From Burhinus oedicnemus (Eukaryota; Chordata; Aves; Charadriiformes; Burhinidae): a stretch of DNA of 64,000 bases. The translations under genes and the position numbers were made by a program. The stretch is taken from positions 1,000,335 to 1,064,334 of the forward strand of contig VFFE01009170.1 in NCBI GenBank assembly GCA_008921705.1. The letters run 5' to 3'. Each line of letters opens with the position of its first letter. Position 1 is the first letter of the stretch. Shown here one piece after another: positions 13,515 through 25,867 of this stretch. The notes under the pieces are model-generated. The model saw only the letters and a list, made by a program, of their open reading frames with translations, was not told the origin of the DNA and searched no databases.

Positions 13515-13930
13515 AGATGAGCATCCAAGGACGGAGATTCTACAACCTCTCTGGGCAACCTGTGCCAGTGTTTGACTACCCTCACAGTAAAATCGTTTCT
13601 TCTTACGTTTAAATGAAGCTCTCTGTATTTCAGTTTCTGCCTACTGCCTCTTGTCCTGTCAGTGGGCACCACTGAGAAGAGCCTGGCTCTGTTGTCTTTA
13701 CTGCCCACCATGAGGTATTTATACACACTGGCAAGATCCCTCCTGAGCCTTCTCTCTCCAGGCTGAACAGCCCCAGCTCTCGGTTTTTCCTCATGTGAGA
13801 GATGCTCCAGTCCCTTGGTCACCTTCGTGGCCTCTCTCCAGTATGTCCATGTCTCTCTTGTACTGGGTAGCCCAGAACTGGACACAGCACTCCAGGTGTG
13901 GCCTCACCAGTGCTGTGTATATCCTGTAAA
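13515..13930 (-). mobile_element. CR1 LINE fragment (end of ORF2)
   Basis: This is a chicken-repeat-1 non-LTR retrotransposon fragment in reverse orientation. On the minus strand, codons encode the C-terminal end of the CR1 ORF2 protein, with the family's typical strings '[12 protein letters not shown]', 'DRTRG' and 'VVKHWHRLPREVVESPSL', and this part is still largely open (inside a 137-codon frame, 13472-13885). On the plus strand the same family shows as 'ctgggcaacctgtgccagtg', 'cctcttgtcctgtcagtggg' and 'ggctgaacagccccagctct'. The 5' part is missing, as is normal for CR1, which truncates during target-primed reverse transcription. The 3' untranslated tail with ATTCTRTG repeats is not visible, so the copy was also shortened at the 3' side or has diverged there. 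It is not functional. Confidence 0.93.
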
Positions 13931-16900
13931 GTGATCTGATGCACTACTAACTTGTAGTAATTCAGTATTACTCTAACAGAGTAATGTTGTCATGAACTAA
14001 GCTTTCAACTTGAAAGTTAGAATTGGTCAAAAAGTGAAAAAAAAACATGAAAAACTAAGTTACAAACATGGATTTAAATTCGAGTTAGCTATGCTTTGGC
14101 TAATGAGAGCATCCATTTGCCTTCTGACTCAACTGACTATCTCAACTCATATCCTGACACATAGAAATACGGGTATTCTGACCTTCAGAACTGCTTGCCA
14201 AAGGAAATCTGGCAGTGAGGAACATTTGTATTTTCTTAAAAAAAAAAGAATAGCTACAAGAAGAAAGTGAAATGTGCAAACCAGTTCCTTCCTTACTCAA
14301 CCCATGGAACTCAATGGCACAGAAACAGGAGCTAAAATTCGGAAGCAAAGGGAAAGCTTATCACAAAGGACATGAAAAACTGGGAGGCCAGTGTGGATTA
14401 AAAAGAAGCTCTCAGGGGAGACTTGAGCCGTGATCACACAACTGACAGCGGTACCGCAATGTATATGTAAACAGCAGCTGAACAGGTATTCACACTTTAG
14501 GAATGCTTGGTCTGTAAGCTCTACTGTTTGGTACTAACTTAACGTCATCTGCTTTGTGACAAGCCTGTGTCCCACTATCCTTACTAACAATGCAGAACCA
14601 ACAGCTGAAACCTACAGGAGTAGGTGCTGGATTTTCTTCTGACTCATGCGTCATTGAAAGAGCACTTTAAATTTGATTGCAGAACCTCTATGAAACAGCA
14701 ATAATGTATGTACCAAAAATACATATACGTATATTTTTTCATTTTCATGCTCTAGGCTATGACTGAAAAGCTGGCAATTACAAGCTGAGAAAACAAAACA
14801 AGTCTTATTTTTACCTGCATGCTGAGCAAGTTTGTTCTGGAGAGTCTCTTAAAAGAAAGTGTAACTCAGTTATGATCAATCATCCTTTAAAAAGCATCTG
14901 TTGATGTACTGTTGCAAATAAAGCTCTCTGGTGTTAGAAAAAAAAAACAAACTCACCTCTAAGCAACAAAAATTCTCTTTTGCCACAAAATCAAAGTATA
15001 ACTTAAAATCACTAAGGGCTAAACAAATATACTGAATCAGTCTCCCAGTTGTCATTTGCACTCAGTACATAGTTAAAACATTAAATAACACACACACTAA
15101 CTTAACAATAAACCTAGAACTGCTTTGTCCTCACTATATATTAGAGCACAGGAAACAATCTTAGAAGAAGCAGGAAAAGCAATACCAACACTCATTGCAA
15201 AAAAAAAAAAAAAAAGGACAAAAAAACCCCAAGTCACAACAGCCACCACCAAACCACCCCCACCCCAATCTGTTAGAAAGTGGAACAAAACGTACTGAAA
15301 GAGATTACATACCCCATCATGTAGTGCAACTACACAAAAGCTGCAGCATAGGCCTAATCCTATCAAAAGCTAACTGGGTAATTCTTTTATGGCATAACTT
15401 GAAAAAATGTAATGTTTTATTGGGATTTAACCAACACAGGGCTACCTACCACTTAGTAAACCTTACCAAGAAGCAGCACTTGGTTTGTGCAACTCTCAGT
15501 TGTGACTCTGCCATTACTCTTCCAATAACTCGCAACAAAAGGAAACATCAGCAAATGTTGGTGAGACCTTACTGTGCTCTCATTCCAAGACGACAAAAAA
15601 CCCCTAGCGTAGTATCAACAGCCAAACTACATAGGGCACACTCAAGCAGGTTGATCAGTTGGTTATCAAGACCTATAATATTTTATTATGTCTAGCATGG
15701 AGAGGGAGAAATCGATTTGTAGGTTTCCCTAGAAACATGATAAACTGCCTTCGCTCTTGTAAAAAGAAAAAAGTTCTGATTTAAATATACCTACAGAAGA
15801 ACAGAGAGGGGGGAGTATTATTCTTAAAATGTCTATATTTCTAAATTAAGAAACCCACAGGCATGTTCTTGGAAATTAAAATTAGCTAATGACAGGTTTC
15901 AGGTGTGATACTGCTGCCTCCAGAATAAGGCGGCCAGTCAGCATTCCTCGTTCTCTATTTTAACATATCTTTGCAATCAATTACTGCAAGAACAAAAAGA
16001 TGTATCAAGACCATTTTCACTGAGTTGTATTCCCTACTGCTCTAATTTCAGAACATTTTGATTCCGGGAAGTTATCAAGAGGATAAGACAGAGTCTTCCA
16101 AAACCTTTCAGTTTAACAGTGTATTCACAAAATTCAGAGACACAAATGCACACATGCATGACTGAAGAGCTTTACCACTTGAATACTTAGCCTTTACATA
16201 CTTAGTCCCTCTGATATCCTTGCTCTTCAGTGATTACCATTGCTGGCCTTCCTGTTCATACTTAATATTTCTATCTATATGCCATGAACAGCTCTAAATG
16301 GAAGTGACAACTGCAAGAAGCCTTTAGAAACTTCATTCCTTTGAACAGTGACATTACTGTCACTGGAAAAAGGAGCAAGAAGGAAGAAAAAATTTCAAGT
16401 ATATTGCTCATTCACAGTCACTAAAATGAATCCCTGCACGTGTCCTTCATTTGGCCACCACTGGAAATCAGCGCAAGCCTGAGGAACCCCTCTGAACGCA
16501 GCAGCCAGGGAAGGGGAGAACGTGGTGCCTGGGGAATGTCACGTGATGGCAGCGCTTGGTCGGGCAGCAACTTGACATCTACTTTAAAAATCTCCTGCAC
16601 ATGCCAGCCACGAGGATTATACAGCTTTTTATCTGCTTTACAGCAAACAAAGCAGTTGCCAAGATAAAGCCATTGTGCACAACCCAGCAGGGTTACAAAC
16701 ATACAACAGCAAGCTTAAAAGGCAACAGGAATAGCAATAAACTACCCACCTCCCTCCTGCCACTATAAGACTATATTGGAGTCAAAGTATGAAAACACTC
16801 ACGCTGGTTTGAAGGCAAGAGCTAAAGAGAAAAAGAATCGGATTATCTCTGGTTCTTTACACGATTCTGCTGTGCAGACAGACGGTTCTGCTACCTCCTG

Positions 16901-17577
16901 CACCCTGACATCAGAGCTTGACTCTGCGAGGGGCTCTCTTTCCCCTTCTATGTACTCCTGTAACACTCCCACGTACACGGGATTATGACAACCCACTTCT
17001 ATCAGAAACTATTGCTAAACATTATCATTCAGAATTAGCTTTAGATCATGTAACAAATCACAAAAGCACAAACAACATATTTCATCTACATAGTGTTAAT
17101 TCCAGCCATATTTTTTCTCACTTTTCTTTTTCCTCGTCAGATTTTTTTGGGACTAAGATGAAAGGCAGGCTAAAAGAAAATGAGGTTTTATCCCAAACCC
17201 CAACTATGCCTGAATATGCAACCAAGAAGTCTTCCTATCTCTTAAATCTCTTCTTATCCCCCATTAAGAACAAGGATTTACAAAGCAGAAATTAAATGTC
17301 AGGTTTTAAAAATTACAGTTGCACATTGGTTTCAACATGCTTTCGTCACTGTAAATCTGTTTAGCTTGTTGCTGTCCCCATGATTTTCTTGGGAAAGCGG
17401 GTTTCCAGTTTTGGTTTATGTCTAATAGTTGCTAGAGTTGTCTGTTTTCTCTGTTGGGAGACAAAATATAGGACATTATGCATCTAATGTATAGATTAGC
17501 ATAAGAAGCATAACCATCTTTTCACAGCACTTGTGAGAAAGCAGCTGAAACTCAGATGAATATATCAGATACATTCA
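13931..17577. other. Non-coding AT-rich DNA, no gene recognised
   Basis: The segment includes the longest open frame of the window (166 codons, 15195-15695, plus), which begins in an A-run and encodes a low-complexity lysine/proline start followed by unrecognised sequence. It is judged to be chance. On the minus strand, 14815-14847 is a 33-base open segment between a good acceptor (CTTTCTTTTAAG) and a CAG/gtaaaa donor; it is too short to mean much alone. A 12-base palindrome, ATATACGTATAT, lies at 14723-14734. No transposon was recognised. Confidence 0.55.
15199..15270 (+). repeat. Poly(A) run followed by A/C-rich tract
   Basis: A run of 17 A (15199-15215) is followed by A/C-only stretches such as CACCACCAAACCACCCCCAC. 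It is the strand-reversed kind of the G/T-rich tract near 10.0 kb. No retroposed body is seen upstream of the A run. Confidence 0.8.
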
Positions 17578-17639
17578 TTTCCAAGTAAAATACAAAACAG
17601 AGGAATTAATGTTTTGGTCTGAGTTCTTTTACTTGGAAA
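17578..17639. repeat. Hairpin with 13-bp perfect arms
   Basis: TTTCCAAGTAAAA (17578-17590) and its exact reverse complement TTTTACTTGGAAA (17627-17639) enclose 36 bases. A second inner inverted pair, CAAAAC (17593-17598) and GTTTTG (17611-17616), extends the fold, leaving a 12-base terminal loop and an asymmetric internal loop. A 13-bp perfect stem at this spacing is unlikely by chance (about 0.05 expected in 64 kb under equal base use, more in AT-rich DNA). No transposon terminal repeat or known small RNA is recognised. Confidence 0.75.
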
Positions 17640-17892
17640 ACAGGACTAGGGGGATGCAGTCAGGTTTTTTTCCTCAACATGTTGGACCTCTCATTTTACT
17701 GAAGACCTCTTTACATTCAGTACACTAAAACCAGGATGAAAAAAGAAGTCTTCTAGCTCTGCCTGACCCAATTATAAAAATCATAGGTCATATTTAGACT
17801 TCCAGGGACAACGTAATATACTGAACATCAAAGCTAGACCAACCTCTTTCTTTATGTTTTCTTAGATGAACCTAAAAGTTAGTTTAAGTTCA

Positions 17893-18012
17893 GAGGACTG
17901 GCTCTCATATGCTCTAAACATTTCTGGTTCTGTCATGAACCTGCTCCGTGACTGCAAGCAAATTTCACCATTTTGCCGTATTTTTTGCTTGCCTACTCTG
18001 TATTTCATCTGA
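17893..18012 (+). mobile_element. MIR-like SINE remnant
   Basis: The order of blocks follows the MIR (mammalian-wide interspersed repeat, CORE-SINE) consensus. 'ggactggctctcat' is followed by 'ttctggttctgtcatgaac', 'ctgctccgtgactgcaagca', 'aatttcacc', and a decayed 'tctgtatttcatctg' matching the family's 'tcagtttccccatctgt'. It is strongly diverged, as expected for an element that stopped moving before birds split from other amniotes. The identification rests on block order rather than on any long exact match. Confidence 0.65.
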
Positions 18013-21000
18013 GAACCCAAGCAAACCAGAACCCAGATCCCAAAACCACCTTAATGACCATCCCAGACAGATCTACATTAAACACCTTTTCAAGTCCCCT
18101 TGAAATTTTCCATCAACGTAACAAATGCTGAGACACTGTCCTAAAGTGGAACACGCTCCAGGAGCAGAGACTTCAACTGCAAGACCACCAGAGAAAGGTC
18201 ATTCCTAACATATGACTACTTACAGATATGCATGACTAACCTAGTATCTTTAGACTCCCTTTACCAGCACTTTGACAGCATGACAGAGCTCATTCTACCG
18301 TATGAATCTTAAATAGGCTGGATTTGTGCCCCACATGCACGTTGCTCTCCACTGCCTAGAAAAGGAGGTGAAAGCAATTAGCTGAGGCAGAGACACAGGG
18401 CAAGGTGAATCCAGCCCCAAGTGTCTATACATACTTCATAAAATGGCCTCTCCTTTTCAGCTAAGGCCTCTAGGTGCTACCATCACACAGTTTCAGCAAT
18501 ATAGTCAGTCAAAAGATTTGAGCCAGCAGAACGAAACAAAGCAAAACAAAAAAGCCACCAGCCACAGTCCATCCTCTGGTTATACACAATGTGATAGGAG
18601 TACACGTAAACCTCTAAATGTAAAACTTGGGCTGTCCACTTATTTGGTTTGAAAGCTTACATGACAGTAATCAGAAATGAGAAGCTTTTTCTCCTACCTA
18701 TGGCTCTTTCTGCAAATTTCTTTTGAAGAAGATGGCAACCACACTACCCACATGGATAATACCTCCAGCAGGAGAAACCGTCAACTTCCACCAGCCTCCC
18801 ACCAACACAACTGACACCATCTGAGCTCTGAGGCTTACTCTGATTCAAGTCAACCAACCCCCTGAACCACACTCGGCAAAACGTATTTTACTTTTTCCCT
18901 TTCGGGAATCCCTTCTTTCCCTCCACTACAAGCACATTAGCACATTGCTCAGAGTGACTAGCTCTTTTGGAAACAGATTTTTCTCTGTGACATGAGAGAC
19001 TGATCTCCAAAGAAGGCAAAATTAATGCCTTCATTTTCAACTCATATACTCAAGATGTAGCTTTCTACATGTCTACTACTAGACAGCAAAAATAAGTATA
19101 AAACCCTGACAGCATGACAAATATCAGTTAGAGGTAATGGGTACACTCTAAATGCAAACTTAATTATAATGGAATTGAAAAGTTAAGAAGCCATAAAAAA
19201 CCATTAATAAAATATTGCCAAAGAGTACAGATAATGGATAAAAAACCCCACACGTTTTCTTCCTGCTCCTTCCCCCAAGTCTTTCCCTGAAGTCTGTTGC
19301 TTCTACGGACGTATTTTGCTCAGTTGTGTGCTTGTTAAACTGTTTGAGTGCTGTAAGGCTCTGCTCCTGGGATAGAAATCTGGGCTAATTTCTTCTTCTC
19401 CTGGTATAAAAAGCTTCTACACCTAAATAAATTCTAAAAGGACAGAAGTAATTTCCTCCCCCACCTTGCAAGTTCTCATATACGCATCTCCCACTTGCAG
19501 GACTCTAAATGATCCCTAAGTAAGAGGATGGTGAGGCCATCTTTAGAAGCAATACAGTCAAGCCCACACCATTAAGCTTCAAATCACTGCCTTAAAAAGA
19601 CCTGCTGATGTAACCCCACAGCTGCAATCCTATTTGAATTACAGCAAGTGTAATATGAATGTTGAGGATTGTACCATCTACAGAGTAATGCCTTGAAAAC
19701 ATAACGCAAAACCAGCCTTGCATATGAAATACCTTTAAATCAGGAGATGATTGACTGGCCAAGCAGCAAGTTTTCTCAATATTTCAATTTTACTTTTAAA
19801 TTTGTGTTTATATTTTTTCTTGTAAAGGTAATAACAGATATTCAGTAACCAAGGAGAGCTTTTATAGATGCTGTCAAGACAATAGCCTACGATTCCAGCT
19901 TCCCTCAGAGTTGACAGTATAATTTTGTGTATTTTTACTGGGTAAAATTAGAGTCACCATGCTCCCCTCAAACCCAAAAGGGACTCTTGCATTTAATGAA
20001 CCCTTCTTTCCCCTTTTGTGTTCAAGTACTACAATCCAGTCAGAGTTCAGAAGCACCACTGCAAGTAACAAAAGGCATCATTTATTAGCACCAGAAATAA
20101 GCCAAATACTTAATCTGTAGATCACTATCCATTTCATTTGAACATCACACAGCTGAAGATCAATTATTCATTTGGTTTAGTACAATGCAAAGTTTTGGAA
20201 TAGCTGCACATTTGCTTGTTCTCAAAAATCAATCACAAAAGTCTTATTTTGTGCGAGTGCTTTATTTAATCTCTTGCTCACTGTAAAACTTAATTGCCAA
20301 AAGAAAAACGAACACAACCCCCTGCTATCAGGGAATACTGTACTGAGAACTTTTGATATATTTTCTTTATAGTTATACTCTTACAAATTACGTATGCGAG
20401 AAGCAGATGATGAGCAGCAATTTGGCAACACTTCACCATCTGCTATTTGCAGATCTAGTCAAATTCAGAGAGTTAATTAAAGATTAAAGAAGGGACCAGT
20501 AACGGTTGAAGCAAAGAACCATCTTCTTTCCTGCTATGACTGTAAATAAGTAACTTTGGTAGCTTGTTCCCACTCACTCGAATACAATCATAAACCTGCA
20601 ACATCGTAAGGGCAATGCAATTTCCATCTGTAATATACCTGTACATCCTCTATTTTAATTAACAAAAAGACACTAAAATCACATCAGCTTTATTAGAATG
20701 CCTCAATCGCAATAGGCTACCCAAAGTTCTATTCAGGAAAAAAGCGCAACACCTCTACCACTGTAAGAAACAGAAATTATAACTGAAAACCTCTTGTAGG
20801 AGGGGTTATAGAAAATCCTAGCTAGAGAAAGAATTTTTAGGTAGCTTGCAACAACTTTACCTTCTATTACATACATATTTAAGCAAGCAATATTTAATTA
20901 AGGTGAATGAAAAATGAGATGATCCTGACAGTTCCCTTTCGTTACTACTTTGATAGCAGGCTACCTCCTTGTCTTCCAGTCTACATCTCCTACACCACTG

Positions 21001-23733
21001 CTGCAAGAACCAGCCCATGTTAGAATACCACCCTCCCTCCTCCAGGCTCCCAGACCTCCTCTGCAGCCCTGCTTCAGTTGCCTCCCCCATTTACTGCATC
21101 TCTACTGTCAGGGCTGGGAATAGGAACAACAAAAAAAAAAACAAAACAAAAAACACAAAACTGGAATGGGTGCAACAAGTCCTCCCACGATGCTGATTCA
21201 GGTGTATGAAGCAAAGGTTTCTGCTCAACTCTGAAGAGCAGTAACCAGAATTTCCTCTTTCATAACGGGTCCGAAACCACCACTCTGCTTCCTCTGCTAC
21301 CTGAGACCGCATCTGCACCGTGCCAAGTCCAAAAGCTGCACCAGGCTTCTGCACAGCAGCTCACTGTGGCCGGCTGCCAGTCAGAGCAACACCGGTGGAG
21401 TTGAGCTCCCCAAGATGCCGGTTGCCAGCTGCCCCAGCCAGCCAGAGAGCGGTTGATAAAAACATCATGACTGCAAGGTTGTGGGACACACGGGTATGGA
21501 AGTTATCTGAGGATGGGGAGCCAGCTCGGATGATGCTGTGGGGAGAGAGCAGGAGAGGGCTATGAGCCGAAAAATGGCAAACTGTACCATCAAACTCCCC
21601 CATAAAACAGAAGCTGGTGATGGATTGAAAGATAATTACTGAAGAGTAATTATACTAGAAATAGATTACTTCTGTAGAATGTCAACAAGTTTGGGGGTTT
21701 TTTTAAATTAAATGCCATCAAACATCAGTCATCTTGCTTTCTCCTGCTCATTTTCTCAGCAGTAGAAATTTTCAGAACTGGCTGTGAGAGCATCATGGCA
21801 GCAAACAAGCTCTGGTTCACCAGCACCTCACTGAAGCTTACCCTCCTATGAGAGTGTTACATAGGAAACAGGGCAAACTAGGAATTTATGAAGCCTGATT
21901 TGGGTTAAATAATACTTGGTTTCGACTAAGAAAACTTGAACCAATGGAAATTTTATGTCAAAATATTTGATCTACATGCCAACATTAAGTTCTCCTCCAC
22001 TTTTGAAATATCATCTCTCTGCAACAGATAAACCACTGCATAAAATCAAAATGAATCAAAAAATACTTTATTGTTTCTAAAATTGCATTTTTTGCCACAA
22101 GCAGCAGCTGAAAATTCTGCCCAGTTCATATTAGGTGTTGAGCTTAGAGTTTCTGGGGCAAAGAGGAAAAGGAAGGAAGTTGTTTCGACACATCCCATTG
22201 CAGGTTTAGACCAAAACCAAGATTTTCACTGGTCCTGTGGTAGGGAAGAACCGCACCACCAGAATGACTCACTCGTGATGAAAACCTGCAAGAAGCTGCA
22301 AGAATCTCTCAAATTTCTTTAAAAATTATTCCCTAGATGAAGGGTATTACTTGTTGAAAGTAGACAATTACATGAGCAAATTGTAGACCTAGAGCTTCTA
22401 ACTGCAAAACTGAACTGAAAAGAAACATGTAATACAATTGTTGGTCCTGTAGATTACATTTGGCTGCTACACCAGAGAAGTTTGCGTTAAGTATTCATTG
22501 GGGGCACAATATTCTGCAAAGAATAGCACTGTCAAGCAAACTTTCTACTAGACTAACTAGAAATTACTTATTAACCATCAGAAAAAAATATCTAGATTAT
22601 TTAAAAGGAGATTTGTCACCATTTATGAAGTAGAATTCCTGCCACTGTAAATCCTGTTTTGAAATCACAAGGTCAGTGTGTGATAACTTCAATGAACAAA
22701 AACCATTAGGTCATTTTCTAGTTCGTATACCTAAAGTGTTTCTTCAGAAATGGAGTAGGAAGATATTGCATTTTACCTCCTCACTGCAGTGAATTACTCA
22801 GCTCTCCGAGCCGCACACCACAGCTCCCAACACACAGTCCACACAACCAGCATGAGAGTCTTACGAGGTTTGAGATTGCCATTTCCAATCACATAGTTTG
22901 AAGCAGGTTTTCACAGTCCCATCCCTATGCAGGCATCTACAACAATCCACGAGCAATTCAGTGCCCCCAGCCCAAGTTTCAGGATGAAGGGATCAGCATA
23001 TTCCCATACTAGGAATTCCCTATCTAATTCCTACCCGTATAACTTTGGGTGTTAATTTTGCAAACATTTGCCTTGCTGTTAAATTTCTCCCCCTCACCTC
23101 TAAGAGTTCATGCCAAGTTCAAAAGATTTTTGTAAACAATGCTTATCGCTACCATTACTGCAAAGATCACATGGAGTTTTGAGATAAGTGGGATAAACAA
23201 AAAAAAAAAATCTTGTTTGATGTAAAAGTAAATGCATCACATCCACAATGACAGCAATTTCATAAGAGTCTAGAGGTAACATTTCTGTAGTCTTTGCTAG
23301 GCTAGGCATTCAGCAAGTAAGAATTACTTTGAATTTCATGGGGTTTTGTTCTCTCATGACAACAGCAAGTATTAAAAATAGAAAGTTTTGTTTGCTTTCC
23401 AGTATGCCCCCCCTTCCCCCGAGGAAGGAGGGGGAAACAAAAGCTTGACAAAAAAAAAATTGAGGTGTGTATTCCCACAGTACCAAAGGCAAGTACTCAA
23501 GGTCTCCAAGTACTATATTCAGAACAGCAAAATTGCTACACAGAGTTTTCTGATGTGCAAAGACCCAGCTGATGATTCCCCTCAAGCTGGCTACTGCAGT
23601 TAGAGACTTGGTGTATCACATCCAAGACCATTTTTAGGCTGTGTTTCCACTGCAGTCTACTTATTTCAGGCTATCTCTGTACATGATTTTCTGAAGTGAA
23701 TATCAATGGTATATTACAGAAATATTGAGGTTT

Positions 23734-23749
23734 AAAAAAAAAAAAAAAA
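23734..23749 (+). repeat. Poly(A) run, 16 bases
   Basis: Sixteen consecutive A with no retroposed body recognisable upstream. Confidence 0.9.
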
Positions 23750-24222
23750 GGCTGATTGCATCACCCAGAGCATTCTCCTGACAGGGCAGGATTTTGTTCC
23801 TATTTAGGATGCTTTGCACAGTCCAGCTTGAAAAATATCAAGCAATAACTTTTTAATTCTTGTCACTGATATCTGTTTACCAGCAGAGGTTTGAAGGTCA
23901 TCTGCTTTTTTTCCTGAAAGACTCCACTAAAGTTTTTTCGTTTCATTAGTCCAAGTTTTATATTTCTATTTGTCAAGCTTTGTAATTTCAACATGTGCCA
24001 TAGTTCCGGACCCTCACCATCAGGTTACTCCTTGCTTAAATAAGCTAGAAACAGAAAGACTAAATGTATGTAAATACATTTAAGAGAGAGGAAGGAAATG
24101 CAGTAAACAGCACAAATTATTTAATATGCACAACCCTGGAACGTATGAGGCAAGTTCGAGACACGGTAATTGGGATGGCTCTGGTGAGCGATTGCCAGGA
24201 GCACCGTGTACAGCTCCGGTCA

Positions 24223-24290
24223 GCTGTGATCAAGAAACAAATGCATACCCCAACAGGTGCAGAGCATGGCTGTGAAGGTGATCACAGCCA
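24223..24290. repeat. Overlapping inverted repeats around GCTGTGATCA
   Basis: GCTGTGATCA (24223-24232) is repeated exactly inverted as TGATCACAGC (24279-24288). Overlapping the right arm, TGGCTGTGA (24268-24276) and TCACAGCCA (24282-24290) form a tight 9-bp stem with a 6-base loop (AGGTGA). Three related copies of the half-site (GCTGTGA or TCACAGC) therefore lie within 70 bases. Whether this is a binding-site cluster or chance cannot be told from sequence alone. Confidence 0.7.
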
Positions 24291-25433
24291 CCCTGGTTCT
24301 GTTTTATGAGAAGCTAAAAGAGTTTGCCACCTCCTGCAACGCAAAATAAAAGCGGGGAGAAGGGAGGGCGGTGGTTGCCTGTTGTAGAGACATCAGAGCA
24401 GTGAAGGGGAAAGATGGACTGGAGAGAAATGGGTAGACAGCGCTGACCAGAGAACAAGTGGGTGTAAATCGGGTCATAAGTAAGAAGCTTGCCGGACATG
24501 AGCACTGAAAAGGTCTCACATGGTCTTTGAATCCAGGCAGAGAGAGAAACAAACCTCAACAGTGTTAAAGTGGAGTTTGAATCGTTTCTGGAGAGGGTTG
24601 CAAGAGCACTGGAGGTGACAGATGACCAGATTCAGTGGTCCAGGAGAGGTCCTTCCCAGTCCCGTAACTCCTCCTTTTGCCATTTTAAAAGAATCCCTCC
24701 AGATTCCCGGCCAGTTGCCATTACAGCTCTGCTAATTTTGGCAGCTGTGCCATGCGTTCAGTGCTCTGCTTTTGCCATCAAGCCATGGAGTTCACGTCCG
24801 CAGCTTCCCAGAGGACTAGCAACTGCCAGATCATTATCAACCAAGTATTTCCATATGCAGAAACACAGGGAAGAGCCCTAACAGCAATAAGGCAGCACTG
24901 CTACAGCAGGGAGAGGACATCAGGACTTGGAGGCAAGACTTTCTTTGGAGATCAACATTCACAGTTATGGTTTGAGTTTTGGCAATATTGCCCAGCACAG
25001 GCAGCTCTTACGCAGTGGTCACTGTATCAGCATTACTCAGTGGCCACTATATTAAAAAAAAAATCTTGATATAAAATTTAGTATAATTTTTATCTATTTC
25101 ATATATACAATTTTAGTAATTTATAGTGTGCATACACACAGTAGACTTTATTTATGTATTTATATTTATAGCATTCCTATCCAAAAGTTACTTCAGATAA
25201 ATATTTAGGAAAGTATTACTGCACGGTAACTTCTCGAAGGCTGACGACTGTTCTCACGCAGTTTCACTGAAAAATATATAGATTTTCTAATATTAGGTAT
25301 AAAAGCATGAATAAAAGTATGAATAATTTTACAATATGGTTTAAATAATATTATGCCCCATGTACCTTTCCCCATCACTTACGTTACAGTGCTTCCTGTA
25401 AAGGTACCCATTTAGTCAAGTGAGGGTTTTGTT

Positions 25434-25467
25434 TTTTTGAGCCAGCAGGTCTCTTCTGGCTCAAAAA
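25434..25467. repeat. Perfect 12-bp stem, 10-base loop hairpin
   Basis: TTTTTGAGCCAG (25434-25445) and its exact reverse complement CTGGCTCAAAAA (25456-25467) flank the loop CAGGTCTCTT. The stem is shorter than a usual microRNA precursor arm. A third partial copy, GCCAG, follows at once (25468-25472). The function is unknown. Confidence 0.8.
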
Positions 25468-25811
25468 GCCAGAATAATTTTTCTCATAATTGTCTTTTTT
25501 TTCTGTTGATAATATATTATCCTCGGAGATGCTCTTGCAACTGTTTCTATTATGAAACCCGGCTGGCTATGTATTAGGCACTTCCACTTCACAAACTCAT
25601 TCAGTTTAAGAGGTGGACAATTATTACTACTTTTATTTTATCATGCAGGTTATTTCTATGATTTAACATGCAGATACAAGGAGGGTTTATCATCTTAAGA
25701 CCCGCATTTTTGTACAGATATTTATCTATAAAACCAGACTGCTTCCAACTTGTATTTACGTCTACATTTTGGAACTTCTCTCTTCTTCCACTGATACACA
25801 TTTTTGTTACA

Positions 25812-25867
25812 TTTACACATCACCTTGGTGATCCCCAAGGTGTAAACATGACCTTGGTTGATCCCCA
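25812..25867. repeat. Inverted plus direct short repeat (CCTTGG/CCAAGG)
   Basis: CACCTTGG (25821-25828) pairs with CCAAGGTG (25835-25842) across a 6-base loop, and the outer TTTA/TAAA adds four pairs past a 5-base bulge. The segment ACCTTGGTGATCCCCA (25822-25837) recurs with one inserted T at 25851-25867, as a near-tandem direct copy. It lies within 400 bases of the 12-bp hairpin at 25.43 kb. Confidence 0.7.

Larger units (their letters stand above)
18013..25433. other. Non-coding DNA with homopolymers and hairpins
   Basis: No gene is recognised. Details are an A-rich stretch (21129-21160), A runs at 23199-23210 (12) and 23734-23749 (16), a GC-richer patch at about 21.3-21.55 kb without an identifiable product, and very AT-rich sequence at 25.06-25.17 kb. 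Open frames on both strands of 20857-21603 overlap each other and encode nothing recognised. The GC-richer patch has few CpG dinucleotides for its size and no TATA or initiator arrangement that I would call a promoter. Confidence 0.55.

Noticed and set aside
14815..14847. 33-base minus-strand segment with acceptor CTTTCTTTTAAG and CAG/gtaaaa donor
   Set aside because: Too short, peptide unrecognised, no neighbouring exon in phase.
15195..15695. 166-codon open frame on the plus strand, the longest in the window
   Set aside because: It starts inside a poly-A run, encodes low-complexity lysine/proline, has no known motif, and is about the length expected by chance in 64 kb of AT-rich DNA.
18352..18430. 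'gctgaggcagagacacaggg' considered as a reverse-strand MIR
   Set aside because: Only one block resembles the family and the rest does not follow its order.
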